Below are positions 1-6,367 of a stretch of 7,993 nucleotides of DNA, piece after piece. Source of the stretch: Phycisphaerales bacterium (GTDB lineage Bacteria; Pseudomonadota; Gammaproteobacteria; Competibacterales; Competibacteraceae); assembly GCA_014879435.1 (NCBI GenBank), contig JACSSB010000309.1, forward strand, positions 1 to 7,993, written 5' to 3'. Position numbers and translations under genes: made by a program. Numbering within the stretch: position 1 is the stretch's first letter; every line of letters starts with the position of its first letter. A model generated the notes under the pieces. It had not been told where the DNA came from. It did not search any database and worked only from the letters and a program-made list of their open reading frames with translations.

Positions 1-494
1 GGACGGGTAATGGGGCGCTTACTGTTGGTGACGTTGCGGAACCCTAAATCCCAATAAGTCAGGCCGACCAAGCCTTTTTCGGGAAGTTTATCCAGCAGTG
101 CGGTACCCAGTGGTCCATCCATTAATGCGAAAGCTTGGGGATAAGTGTTGACGATGAATGGAAAATCGATCACGCCATAATCCTTGACGATTCCAACGAT
201 GGAAGTCGTCGCCGGTGCTTGCATTTCTTGAACACCCCCTTGCAAGGCCGAAGTTTGCTGCTGCTCTGTGCCGAGCTGATTAGAAGGGAATTCCTTCACT
301 TTCAGTTTGCCGCCGCTCTTGGCCTCTACGATTTCCGCAAATTTTTTGACTCCGGCGCTAATGGGATGGTCGAGGTTGTTCAGGTGGCCAAATTTGATGG
401 TGCGAGCTTTGATTTCATCGGCATGGACCCATTGGGGTGAATTCAGAGCGCTGACCGCCAGCAGAGCGACGGCACCCATGATTTTTCTTTTCAT
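1..494 (-). CDS. TRAP transporter solute-binding protein, DctP family (5' part; C-terminal half beyond window)
   Basis: The minus strand is open from an ATG at 494-492 to the window edge, giving 164 complete codons of a protein whose family is usually about 330 residues. Residues 1-25 form a signal peptide: a basic MKRK start, a hydrophobic stretch GAVALLAVSAL, and probable cleavage after VHA before DEI. The mature part shows DctP-family hallmarks: GHLNNLDHPISAG at 36-48, KFAEIVEAKSGGKLKVKEFP at 51-70, QLGTE at 73-77, ALQGGVQEM at 83-91, then DFPFIV and YWDLGFRNVTNSKRPI near the cut end. In this family such proteins are exported to the periplasm and deliver an organic acid, often a C4-dicarboxylate, to the DctQ/DctM membrane subunits. 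The ligand cannot be deduced, because much of the binding site lies outside the window. The gene is divergent from the glycosyltransferase gene; dctQM partners would be expected to the left. Family call is secure, substrate unknown. Confidence 0.9.
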   Translation of the reverse strand, partial: MKRKIMGAVALLAVSALNSPQWVHADEIKARTIKFGHLNNLDHPISAGVKKFAEIVEAKSGGKLKVKEFPSNQLGTEQQQTSALQGGVQEMQAPATTSIVGIVKDYGVIDFPFIVNTYPQAFALMDGPLGTALLDKLPEKGLVGLTYWDLGFRNVTNSKRPITR

Positions 495-500
495 AATTAT

Positions 501-506
501 TCTTCC
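501..506 (-). promoter_or_regulatory. Ribosome binding site of the DctP-family gene
   Basis: Read on the minus strand, GGAAGA lies six bases before the ATG at 494. This is a reasonable Shine-Dalgarno match at normal spacing. It supports this start, which also gives a well-formed signal peptide. Confidence 0.6.
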
Positions 507-528
507 AACTGTCAATGATTAGGATAAC

Positions 529-546
529 CCTGTATGGATATACAGG
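529..546. promoter_or_regulatory. Candidate LexA (SOS) box / palindromic operator
   Basis: Positions 529-546 form a perfect 7-bp dyad, CCTGTAT-GGAT-ATACAGG. The core at 530-545 is CTGTATGGATATACAG. It fits the CTG-N10-CAG form of the gammaproteobacterial LexA site, with the usual TA-rich flanks inside the half-sites. It is centred about 43 bases upstream of the DctP-family start codon and about 200 bases upstream of the glycosyltransferase start, so a promoter-overlapping role at the DctP gene is more likely. The palindrome is seen directly. Assignment to LexA is by resemblance to known SOS boxes; a GntR-type operator or a 5'-UTR hairpin is also possible. No lexA or other SOS gene is in the window. 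Confidence 0.45.
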
Positions 547-568
547 ATGATGTCAGCAGTTCGCGATA

Positions 569-582
569 GCAAAAGGCAAAAG
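569..582. repeat. Tandem heptamer GCAAAAG x2
   Basis: Two exact adjacent copies of GCAAAAG occupy 569-575 and 576-582, flanked by the short inverted repeat TTCGC (560-564) and GCGAA (582-586). The block lies in the divergent intergenic region upstream of the DctP-family gene. It could be a paired regulator site or simple slippage; nothing in the sequence decides between them. Confidence 0.35.
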
Positions 583-651
583 CGAATCAAACCAAGATTG
601 CGACTATGGATTCATTTTGTTGCTGTGCAGCATGGTGATAGACTCGCAATA

Positions 652-695
652 GGTCAGCATTTTCATTTTAGATGCAATTGAAAATGGGCGTGACC
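652..695. other. Imperfect inverted repeat upstream of the glycosyltransferase gene
   Basis: An 8-bp perfect inner pair, CATTTTCA (658-665) with TGAAAATG (679-686), is separated by 13 bases. An outer 5-bp pair, GGTCA (652-656) with TGACC (691-695), extends it across a small internal loop. A transcript reading towards the glycosyltransferase could fold this into a 13-bp hairpin ending 44 bases before the start codon. There is no run of T after it, so it is not a typical intrinsic terminator. A 5'-leader structure or an operator is possible. No confident sigma-70 promoter was recognised in 495-739. Confidence 0.45.
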
Positions 696-728
696 CCTAG
701 ACGAGCAGTTAACCTATTCCTGATCCAC

Positions 729-733
729 GGGAG
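729..733 (+). promoter_or_regulatory. Ribosome binding site of the glycosyltransferase gene
   Basis: GGGAG sits six bases before the ATG at 740, a good Shine-Dalgarno match. It supports this start, which also gives the standard GT4 N-terminal strand. Confidence 0.65.
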
Positions 734-739
734 CCTATC

Positions 740-1906
740 ATGCGAATCGCCATGCTTTCAGCCGAGTCCCTTCACTCCATTTCTTCCGGCGGACTTGGCG
801 TTCACGTCACCGAACTTGCCGCTGGCCTGCAACGGCGAGGACATGAGCTTCACGTCATCACGCGGCGCAAAGAAAACCAGAATTACTACGACTGTATTGA
901 TCATGTCCACTATCATCGTGTCGATCATGGTTTGAGCGAAAATTTCGTCGAGTGCATGGACTATATGTGTAAGGCGATTGCCCATCGTTTCTACGAAATC
1001 ACTTCCATGGTCGGCAAGTTCGAGATCGTTCACGCCCACGATTGGTTAGCCGCCAACGCTATGAAATACATCATGGATGGGTTCGGTACCCCTGGCGTGC
1101 TGAGCATGCATTCCACCGAATATGGTCGTGACGGTAACGTGTTTTTCGATGGATTCGCGCGTTGGGTTCGCGACGCCGAAGCCGCCGGTTGTCATAATGC
1201 CTCAATAGTGATCGCCGTCAGCCATTTCCTGGCCGATGAACTAAACCATATTTATCAGATTCCAAAGGATAAAATTTACGTTGTTCCGAATGGAGTCAGC
1301 TATCATGCTTTTGATGGATTCCTGGATCCAGCCGAGGTCAAGAGTCGCTATGGTATTGCACCCATGGCACCGACTATTTTTTCACCGGGCCGTATGACGC
1401 TGCAAAAAGGTATGGACATGCTGGTTGAGGCCGTGCCGAAAGTGCTGGCCAGTTATCCGGAAGCTAAATTCGTCATCGCTGGCGAAGGACCGGAGAAAGA
1501 GACGGTGGTACATCGCGCTTGGGAGGTTGGGGTGGCCGGAGCGATTGTCTTTCTCGGCACCATGCCCCGCTGGCAATATATCGACATGATGCGAGCCTGT
1601 GACATCGTGGCAGTGCCCAGTCGCAATGAGCCGTTTGGTATCGTGGTGCTGGAGGCGTGGGCGGCCGGTAAGCCGGTGGTTGCCACCCTGGTCGGCGGTC
1701 CTCGTGAGTTCATTTGGCATGATGTCAACGGCTTCCTGGTTCATGCTGATGCCGATAGCATCGCGCATGGTCTGGGTTCGCTACTGGCCGATCACGATCA
1801 CTGTCGAGCGTTGGGTGCTAACGGCCGTCGCGCAGTGGAAGAAAAATTCAATTGGGATAATGTCGCAGCCTATACCGAAGAGGTGTATCGGCTTGTGGCA
1901 CATTAA
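740..1906 (+). CDS. GT4-family glycosyltransferase, glycogen/starch synthase-like
   Basis: This 388-residue protein has the two-domain GT-B layout and no signal peptide or clear membrane span, so it is probably cytosolic. The N-terminal acceptor domain starts MRIAMLSAESLHS with a glycine-rich GGLGVHVTELA loop (residues 17-27), followed by VHAHDWLAA (97-105) and HSTEYGRDG (124-132). The link to the donor domain is VVPNGVSYHAF (181-191). The nucleotide-sugar domain shows FSPGRMTLQKG (214-224; Arg218 and Lys223 expected to contact phosphates), FVIAGEGPE (244-252), and the E-x7-E signature EPFGIVVLE with Glu297 and Glu305, then AGKPVVAT. These identify a retaining GT4 enzyme. The opening and the HSTEYGRDGN stretch resemble proteins annotated as GT4 glycogen synthases, so an alpha-glucan product is plausible, but donor and acceptor are not proven and an exopolysaccharide or glycolipid role remains open. 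The cyclase gene follows in the same direction after 150 bases. Confidence 0.85.
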   Translation: MRIAMLSAESLHSISSGGLGVHVTELAAGLQRRGHELHVITRRKENQNYYDCIDHVHYHRVDHGLSENFVECMDYMCKAIAHRFYEITSMVGKFEIVHAHDWLAANAMKYIMDGFGTPGVLSMHSTEYGRDGNVFFDGFARWVRDAEAAGCHNASIVIAVSHFLADELNHIYQIPKDKIYVVPNGVSYHAFDGFLDPAEVKSRYGIAPMAPTIFSPGRMTLQKGMDMLVEAVPKVLASYPEAKFVIAGEGPEKETVVHRAWEVGVAGAIVFLGTMPRWQYIDMMRACDIVAVPSRNEPFGIVVLEAWAAGKPVVATLVGGPREFIWHDVNGFLVHADADSIAHGLGSLLADHDHCRALGANGRRAVEEKFNWDNVAAYTEEVYRLVAH

Positions 1907-1955
1907 ATCTCCCTTCTACCCGGACGGTTCGACGGTATCAGGATTACCGCTCGTC

Positions 1956-2007
1956 GATCATCGCCAAGCTACCCCCGGACCATCATGGCGGCGGGTTGGC
2001 GATGATC
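1956..2007. other. Perfect 12-bp inverted repeat between glycosyltransferase and cyclase genes
   Basis: GATCATCGCCAA at 1956-1967 is matched exactly by TTGGCGATGATC at 1996-2007. The 28-base spacer has a smaller nested pairing: CCCG at 1974-1977 with CGGG at 1992-1995. A second short dyad, CGGTA (1933-1937) with TACCG (1945-1949), precedes it. The right arm ends 49 bases before the ATG of the cyclase gene. No T-tract follows, so it is not a classical intrinsic terminator. It could be a partial terminator, an mRNA-processing or stabilising hairpin tuning expression of the second gene, or a degenerate palindromic repeat element. The structure is seen directly; the role is unknown. Confidence 0.6.
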
Positions 2008-2056
2008 AGTATTTGGATAGAAAAATCCCTGGGTAGGGAAGCGTTAAGAAAGGTTG

Positions 2057-5000
2057 ATGAACGTACCGACCGCCAACCTGGATTACATCCTGTTCCTTCA
2101 CGGACTGTCGTTGATGCTGCTGGGAGCGCTCGTCGCGATACCGAATGCTCGACGAGATGGCTTACCGTGGCGTTGGCTGATGGCATTCGGGTGGGTGCAT
2201 GGCCTGAATCAATGGCTGAATTTGTGGCTGCTGAGCCAAGAGGATTCACCGGTATTTCAGGGCGTACGCTTGGTGACGCTGGCGGTTTCATTTTTGCCGC
2301 TCGTCGAATTCGGCCGACGCGGTGTTTCTCCAAAAGGTGTGCTGTTTGGCTGGCGCGGTTGGTCCCTCATGATGGGGTTGACCGGGCTGGGCGCGCTGTT
2401 GGGTGGTGTAAACGGCCTTGACGCCGCCTGTCGCTATGGGCTTGGTTTGCCGGGAGCGATACTGGCCGCTTTGGCACTGTGGCGGGTTGCCCGCTCCAAT
2501 CCGATCCGACCATGCCTGGGCTTAGGATTAGTGGCAGTCGCTCTATTGCTCTATGGATTGGTTGTTGGTCTGGTGGTACCCACTGCCCCATTTTTCCCAG
2601 CTTCTTGGCTTAATCAGGACCATTTTCTAGCCCTCACCGGATTTCCCATTCAATTGCCGCGTATGGGCTGTGCTCTGGCGATCTTAGCCGGAGTTTGGTT
2701 TTATCAGTCTTATGGGGCGCGGCGCGAGCTTGAGACTTGGCGCATCGCTCTGTTGGGACGTGGATGGCGTCCGTTTGGATTCTTGCTGCTAGTGAGCCTG
2801 GGAGGGATGGCAACGGCTTGGCGAGGTGGCGTTGCGGATACCGAAATTCGCCAGCGCTTGCTGGAGCAGGCTGTAAAGATCGTCCGAACCATTCAGCTTG
2901 AGGACGTCAGGGCGCTCACCTTTACGGCGGCCGATCAGGGCACGCCAGTGTTCGAACGCATCCGCCAGCAGATGATCGCCTATCAGGAGATTTATCCGGT
3001 ACGCGGTATCTACAGCATGAGCCTGCGCCAGGGCAAGCTGGTATTCGGACCGGAAAGCTATGCCAAAGACGATCCGATGGCCTCGCCGCCAGGCACGATT
3101 TACGATGCGCCCAATACCGATGACCTTGAAGCGATTCGGAGCGGTCGGTCAATCACGATGGGGCCGACGGTGGACGCTTACGGCGCTTTCATCTCGGCGG
3201 TGGTACCGGTATTCGATCTGCACTCGAATGAAGTGCTGATGTTGATCGGACTGGATATTTCGGCCAAGGAATGGAGCACTCTGATCGCTGCGCGTCGTTT
3301 GCCGATCATCGTGGGTACTCTGGTTTTGCTGCTGATATTCCTAGGAAGTATCGCCACAATCGAATGGCGCAATCGATTGCCAGAAGAGCGGCGTTTACGC
3401 TGGCGTCACCTAGAAACCGTTTTGTTTGGTGGGTGTGGGCTGCTGCTGGCGGGGGTAATCAGCGTGCTAAATGCCAAAGTCGAGGATCGCGAGCGCCGTG
3501 CTCTCTTTCATCGTTTGGCCGATGCGCAAATGGTCGGAATCCGTGATCATTTTCAAGAAATTCATACCAATCTGACAGTTTTAGCCCAGTTCTTTAGGTC
3601 CAGTGAGCGGGTGGAACGCCAGGAATTCAGCACCTTCGTCATGCCCATGCTGCGATCTGGGGTGATTCAGAGCTACCAATGGATTCCGTGGGTACCGGCG
3701 ATGGACAAGGAAGCGATGGAACGGGCGGCGCGGCGCGCCGGTGTAGTGGATTTCACCATCTGGCAGCGCGATGCTGCTGCTCAGCGGGTTTCCGCCTTGG
3801 CGCGGGCAGATTATTACCCCGTTTATTTTGCTGAGCCGTCTGTTGGCAACGAAGCAGTCCTAGGCTTCGATTTGGGCTCTGAACCGTGGCTGCGCGTGCT
3901 CTTGGAGACGGCGACCCGTACTGGTTTGATGACCGCTTCTGAGCCAATCGGCCTGTTTCGACAAGATGAGCAGCCGTATCAGATTTTGGTTCTAGACCCA
4001 TTATGTACGGTCAGTGCGGCGATGTGGGAGCGTCGCGCCGAGGCCATGGCATGTCAGCGACAGGGTTTCGTCTTGGGAGTTTTGCGGGTGCAATCCCTGT
4101 TCGATAAGGTCCAGAGGATCGGAGGTGGGACCGAAAACGAGATCACGATACGCCTATTAAAACTGGTGCCGGGTCACAGCAAATTGCAGTCGCTAGCGGA
4201 ATATCCACTCGGTTTTGGGGAGAAAATGACTGCTGTGAGCGCTTTGCCGATCAGTAGTCATGATGATTTTCGGGCGATCTATCCTCTTTTTGGTTTCGGC
4301 CGCAGCTATGTGGTCCTGATAGAAGCCTCGCCCGTATTCCATATCGCCCATCCACGGCGTGCCAGTTGGCTGGTCGGGCTGGCGGGACTCTTGTTGGCTG
4401 TGGAGTTGACGATCTTTGTCGGAGTTCTGCAGAACCGCCAGATTTTTCTACAACACGAGGTACGCAAGCGCACGACCGAATTGCAAGAAAGCGAAGAGCG
4501 TTTTCATCGGATGTTTGAGAAGCACGATGCGGTTATGCTGTTGATTGACCCGGAATCCGGGAAAATTCTCGATGCCAATCAGTCTGCCTCGCGTTATTAC
4601 GGGTACTCAGTCGAGCAGCTGCGTGCGATGGTGATTCAGAACATCAACATTCTGCCGCCCGATGCGGTAGCCCAGGAACGCAAACAGGCGCTGCAAGCCA
4701 AACGGAGTTATTTCATCTTTCAGCATCGGTTGGCCGACGGCGCCATTCGGGTGGTGGAGGTCTATTCTTCCCCCATTCTGTTGCAGGCGAAACCGATTCT
4801 GTTCTCGATCGTGCACGATATCACCGAGCGCAAGGCGCAAGAGCACAAGTTGCATCATCTGGCCACCACCGACTCGCTCACGGGTTTGGCCAATCGTCAC
4901 CAGTTTTTGGAACAAATGAGCTTGGAGCTGGAGCGTTTCAAACGATCCTATAAACCGTCAGCGCTGCTGATGCTGGATTTGGATCGATTCAAGCAGGTGA

Positions 5001-5350
5001 ACGACCATTACGGTCATGCGGCGGGCGACGCGGTGCTCCAACGTTTTGCCATGCTGGCCCGTCAGGCGTTGCGTAAGATCGATCAGATTGGCCGCTTGGG
5101 TGGTGAGGAGTTTAGCGCGTTGCTGCCTGATACCAATGCGGAAGGCGCACAGCAACTGGCCGAACGCTTGCGGAAACTGGTGGCGGAATCGCCCGTTTGC
5201 ACCGAAGAGGGCGAGATCCGGTTCACTATCAGCATCGGGGTCACGCTATTTCTGCCAGCCGATACCCGAATCGATTCGATCTTGGCTCGGGCCGACCGTG
5301 CTTTGTATCGTGCCAAGGAGGCGGGACGCGACCAAGTGGTCATAGGGTAG
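2057..5350 (+). CDS. Membrane diguanylate cyclase: 8 TM - Cache-like - 2 TM - CHASE - TM - PAS - GGDEF
   Basis: This 1097-residue inner-membrane protein should make c-di-GMP from two GTP. Residues 9-256 hold eight hydrophobic segments with basic loops alternating as the positive-inside rule predicts. Residues 257-412 resemble a periplasmic Cache sensor (RGIYSMSL, then DAYGAFISAVVPVFD and IGLDISAKEW). Helices lie at about 413-433 and 452-471. A CHASE domain (about 480-760; FSTFVMPMLRSGVIQSYQWIPWV) is followed by a helix at 768-790, then a PAS domain (about 812-926, ending FSIVHDITERK). The GGDEF domain (about 935-1095) starts DSLTGLANR and has the metal-site region LDLDRFKQVND (Asp974), active site GGEEF (1015-1019) and inhibitory I-site RKID (1006-1009) at the standard five-residue spacing. 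No EAL or HD-GYP domain is present. The start is uncertain: AAAGG at 2049-2053 precedes both TTG (2054) and ATG (2057), and I chose ATG. Domain borders are approximate; the N-terminal helix block is not assigned to a named family. Confidence 0.9.
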   Translation: MNVPTANLDYILFLHGLSLMLLGALVAIPNARRDGLPWRWLMAFGWVHGLNQWLNLWLLSQEDSPVFQGVRLVTLAVSFLPLVEFGRRGVSPKGVLFGWRGWSLMMGLTGLGALLGGVNGLDAACRYGLGLPGAILAALALWRVARSNPIRPCLGLGLVAVALLLYGLVVGLVVPTAPFFPASWLNQDHFLALTGFPIQLPRMGCALAILAGVWFYQSYGARRELETWRIALLGRGWRPFGFLLLVSLGGMATAWRGGVADTEIRQRLLEQAVKIVRTIQLEDVRALTFTAADQGTPVFERIRQQMIAYQEIYPVRGIYSMSLRQGKLVFGPESYAKDDPMASPPGTIYDAPNTDDLEAIRSGRSITMGPTVDAYGAFISAVVPVFDLHSNEVLMLIGLDISAKEWSTLIAARRLPIIVGTLVLLLIFLGSIATIEWRNRLPEERRLRWRHLETVLFGGCGLLLAGVISVLNAKVEDRERRALFHRLADAQMVGIRDHFQEIHTNLTVLAQFFRSSERVERQEFSTFVMPMLRSGVIQSYQWIPWVPAMDKEAMERAARRAGVVDFTIWQRDAAAQRVSALARADYYPVYFAEPSVGNEAVLGFDLGSEPWLRVLLETATRTGLMTASEPIGLFRQDEQPYQILVLDPLCTVSAAMWERRAEAMACQRQGFVLGVLRVQSLFDKVQRIGGGTENEITIRLLKLVPGHSKLQSLAEYPLGFGEKMTAVSALPISSHDDFRAIYPLFGFGRSYVVLIEASPVFHIAHPRRASWLVGLAGLLLAVELTIFVGVLQNRQIFLQHEVRKRTTELQESEERFHRMFEKHDAVMLLIDPESGKILDANQSASRYYGYSVEQLRAMVIQNINILPPDAVAQERKQALQAKRSYFIFQHRLADGAIRVVEVYSSPILLQAKPILFSIVHDITERKAQEHKLHHLATTDSLTGLANRHQFLEQMSLELERFKRSYKPSALLMLDLDRFKQVNDHYGHAAGDAVLQRFAMLARQALRKIDQIGRLGGEEFSALLPDTNAEGAQQLAERLRKLVAESPVCTEEGEIRFTISIGVTLFLPADTRIDSILARADRALYRAKEAGRDQVVIG

Positions 5351-5402
5351 CGATATGGCAGCCCTCCTTTAGAGTTGTGGAAGTGGAATGCTATGTGTTC
5401 CA

Positions 5403-5463
5403 TCACATTCCCGCGAAGGCCAGTCCTATCTCCCTCTGGATCCCCGCTTACGCGGGGATGACG
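5403..5463. repeat. Dispersed palindromic element, copy A (degenerate, 61 bp)
   Basis: The left end CATTCCCGCG (5406-5415) is inverted at the right end as CGCGGGGATG (5451-5460) with one mismatch. It aligns to copy B along its length but lacks the seven bases GGGAATC after GCGAAGGC, so its left hairpin is lost; its three outermost left bases also differ. The right half forms a strong stem by itself: ATCCCCGC (5440-5447), loop TTAC, GCGGGGAT (5452-5459). It lies 52 bases past the cyclase stop codon, between convergent genes. The stem could hinder read-through, though no T-tract follows. Confidence 0.75.
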
Positions 5464-5477
5464 GGACATCCCTTCAT

Positions 5478-5545
5478 CGTCATTCCCGCGAAGGCGGGAA
5501 TCCAGTCCCATCTACCATTGGATCTCGGTTTACGCGGGAATGACG
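5478..5545. repeat. Dispersed palindromic element, copy B (intact, 68 bp)
   Basis: Perfect 13-bp terminal inverted repeats, CGTCATTCCCGCG (5478-5490) and CGCGGGAATGACG (5533-5545), bound a 68-bp unit in the same orientation as copy A, 14 bases away. The left end also folds on its own: ATTCCCGC (5482-5489), loop GAAG, GCGGGAAT (5494-5501). The GTCATTCCCGCG...GGCGGGAATCCAG pattern is a familiar dispersed repeat in many proteobacterial genomes; spurious translations read like LRGND or DSRLRGND. It has no coding capacity, so any mobility would need a transposase acting in trans. It ends 21 bases past the trpC stop codon and may shape the 3' ends of both convergent transcripts. Confidence 0.85.
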
Positions 5546-5566
5546 GAAATGAAAGAGGTCGAGCGC

Positions 5567-6367
5567 TTAGGCACCGAACAAGGCCACCAGTTTTTCACCA
5601 GGATCGGGTGCTCGCATGAAAGCTTCGCCCACCAAAAAAGCATGCACGCCATTTTCGCGCATCAGAGCCACGTCCGCTGGGGTGTGAATACCGCTTTCGG
5701 TGACTACGATGCGATCCTTGGGAACATGGGGCAGCAGGTTGAGTGTGGTATCGAGCCGAGTCTCGAAGCTGCGTAGATTGCGGTTGTTGATGCCGATCAG
5801 CGCCGCATCGGTGGCCAGCGCCCGGTCCAGTTCGCTGGCGTCGTGGACTTCCACCAACACATCCAGGCTTAGTTCCGCCGCCAGCCGTGCCAGTTGCTGC
5901 AGCACGGTATCCTCCAGCGCCGCCACGATCAGCAGGATGCAGTCGGCGCCAATCAGTCGTGCTTCGAAGATCTGATAAGGATCGATGATGAAATCCTTGC
6001 GCAGCACCGGCAATTCACAGGCGGCCCGTGCTTCCTGCAAATAATCTTCGTGGCCCTGAAAGAAGTCGCGGTCGGTCAGTATCGACAGACAGGCCGCGCC
6101 AGCGGCGGCATAACTTTGCGCGATGACGGCGGGTTCGAAGGGATCGCGCAGCAAGCCCTTGCTGGGCGAAGCGCGCTTGATTTCAGCGATGACCGCAGCC
6201 CGATGGGCGGCGATAGTCTGTTCCAGGCGGCCCTGAAATGAGCGAGGGGTCGGGAGCGATGCGATACGACGATGCAGCTCCTGCAGGCTCAATCGCTGCT
6301 GGCGCTCGGCGATTTCCTCGGCCTTACGCGCAAGAATCCGTTGCAGGATGTCGGGCGTGTCGCTCAT
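5567..6367 (-). CDS. trpC: Indole-3-glycerol phosphate synthase
   Basis: TrpC closes the ring of 1-(o-carboxyphenylamino)-1-deoxyribulose 5-phosphate, releasing CO2 and water, to give indole-3-glycerol phosphate, the fourth step from chorismate to tryptophan. The 266-residue length fits a single-domain cytosolic (beta/alpha)8 enzyme without the TrpF fusion seen in E. coli. The family's active-site strands are all present: AEIKRASPSKG (residues 61-71; Glu62, Lys64), LRKDFIIDPYQI (122-133; Lys124), LVEVHD (171-176; Glu173), GINNRNL (192-198; Asn194 or Asn195), VTESGI (222-227; Glu224) and the phosphate-site AFLVGEAFMR (243-252). The ATG overlaps the trpD stop by four bases (ATGA), and AGGAA on the minus strand (6376-6380) inside trpD serves as ribosome binding site, so translational coupling is likely. 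The gene ends at TAA (5569-5567) facing the convergent cyclase gene; no trpF follows. Confidence 0.97.
   Translation of the reverse strand: MSDTPDILQRILARKAEEIAERQQRLSLQELHRRIASLPTPRSFQGRLEQTIAAHRAAVIAEIKRASPSKGLLRDPFEPAVIAQSYAAAGAACLSILTDRDFFQGHEDYLQEARAACELPVLRKDFIIDPYQIFEARLIGADCILLIVAALEDTVLQQLARLAAELSLDVLVEVHDASELDRALATDAALIGINNRNLRSFETRLDTTLNLLPHVPKDRIVVTESGIHTPADVALMRENGVHAFLVGEAFMRAPDPGEKLVALFGA

Noticed and set aside
135..522. Open frames on the plus strand at 135-440 and 307-522
   Set aside because: They run antisense to the DctP-family gene, whose minus-strand translation has a signal peptide and family motifs; the plus-strand peptides have no recognisable features.
495..739. Sigma-70 promoters, for example TTGTTG (617) with TAGACT (639), or TTGACA next to the DctP-family start on the minus strand
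   Set aside because: Hexamer matches are weak, or the spacing to the start codon is wrong, so no promoter is claimed.
1996..2421. Plus-strand frame across the start of the cyclase gene, and the overlapping minus-strand frame 1983-2333
   Set aside because: Their translations are low-complexity shadow sequence, while the main frame there encodes regular membrane helices with alternating loop charge.
5440..5501. Classical intrinsic terminators for the cyclase gene or trpC
   Set aside because: Strong 8-bp stems are present, but neither is followed by a T-rich run on either strand; they are recorded as parts of the repeats instead.
5403..5545. CRISPR array
   Set aside because: There are only two imperfect copies, with a 14-base spacer, long internal palindromes and no cas genes.
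5083..5619. Frames on both strands across the palindromic repeats
   Set aside because: Peptides such as DSRLRGND are typical spurious translations of this repeat; they have no start-site support and overlap the end of the cyclase gene.
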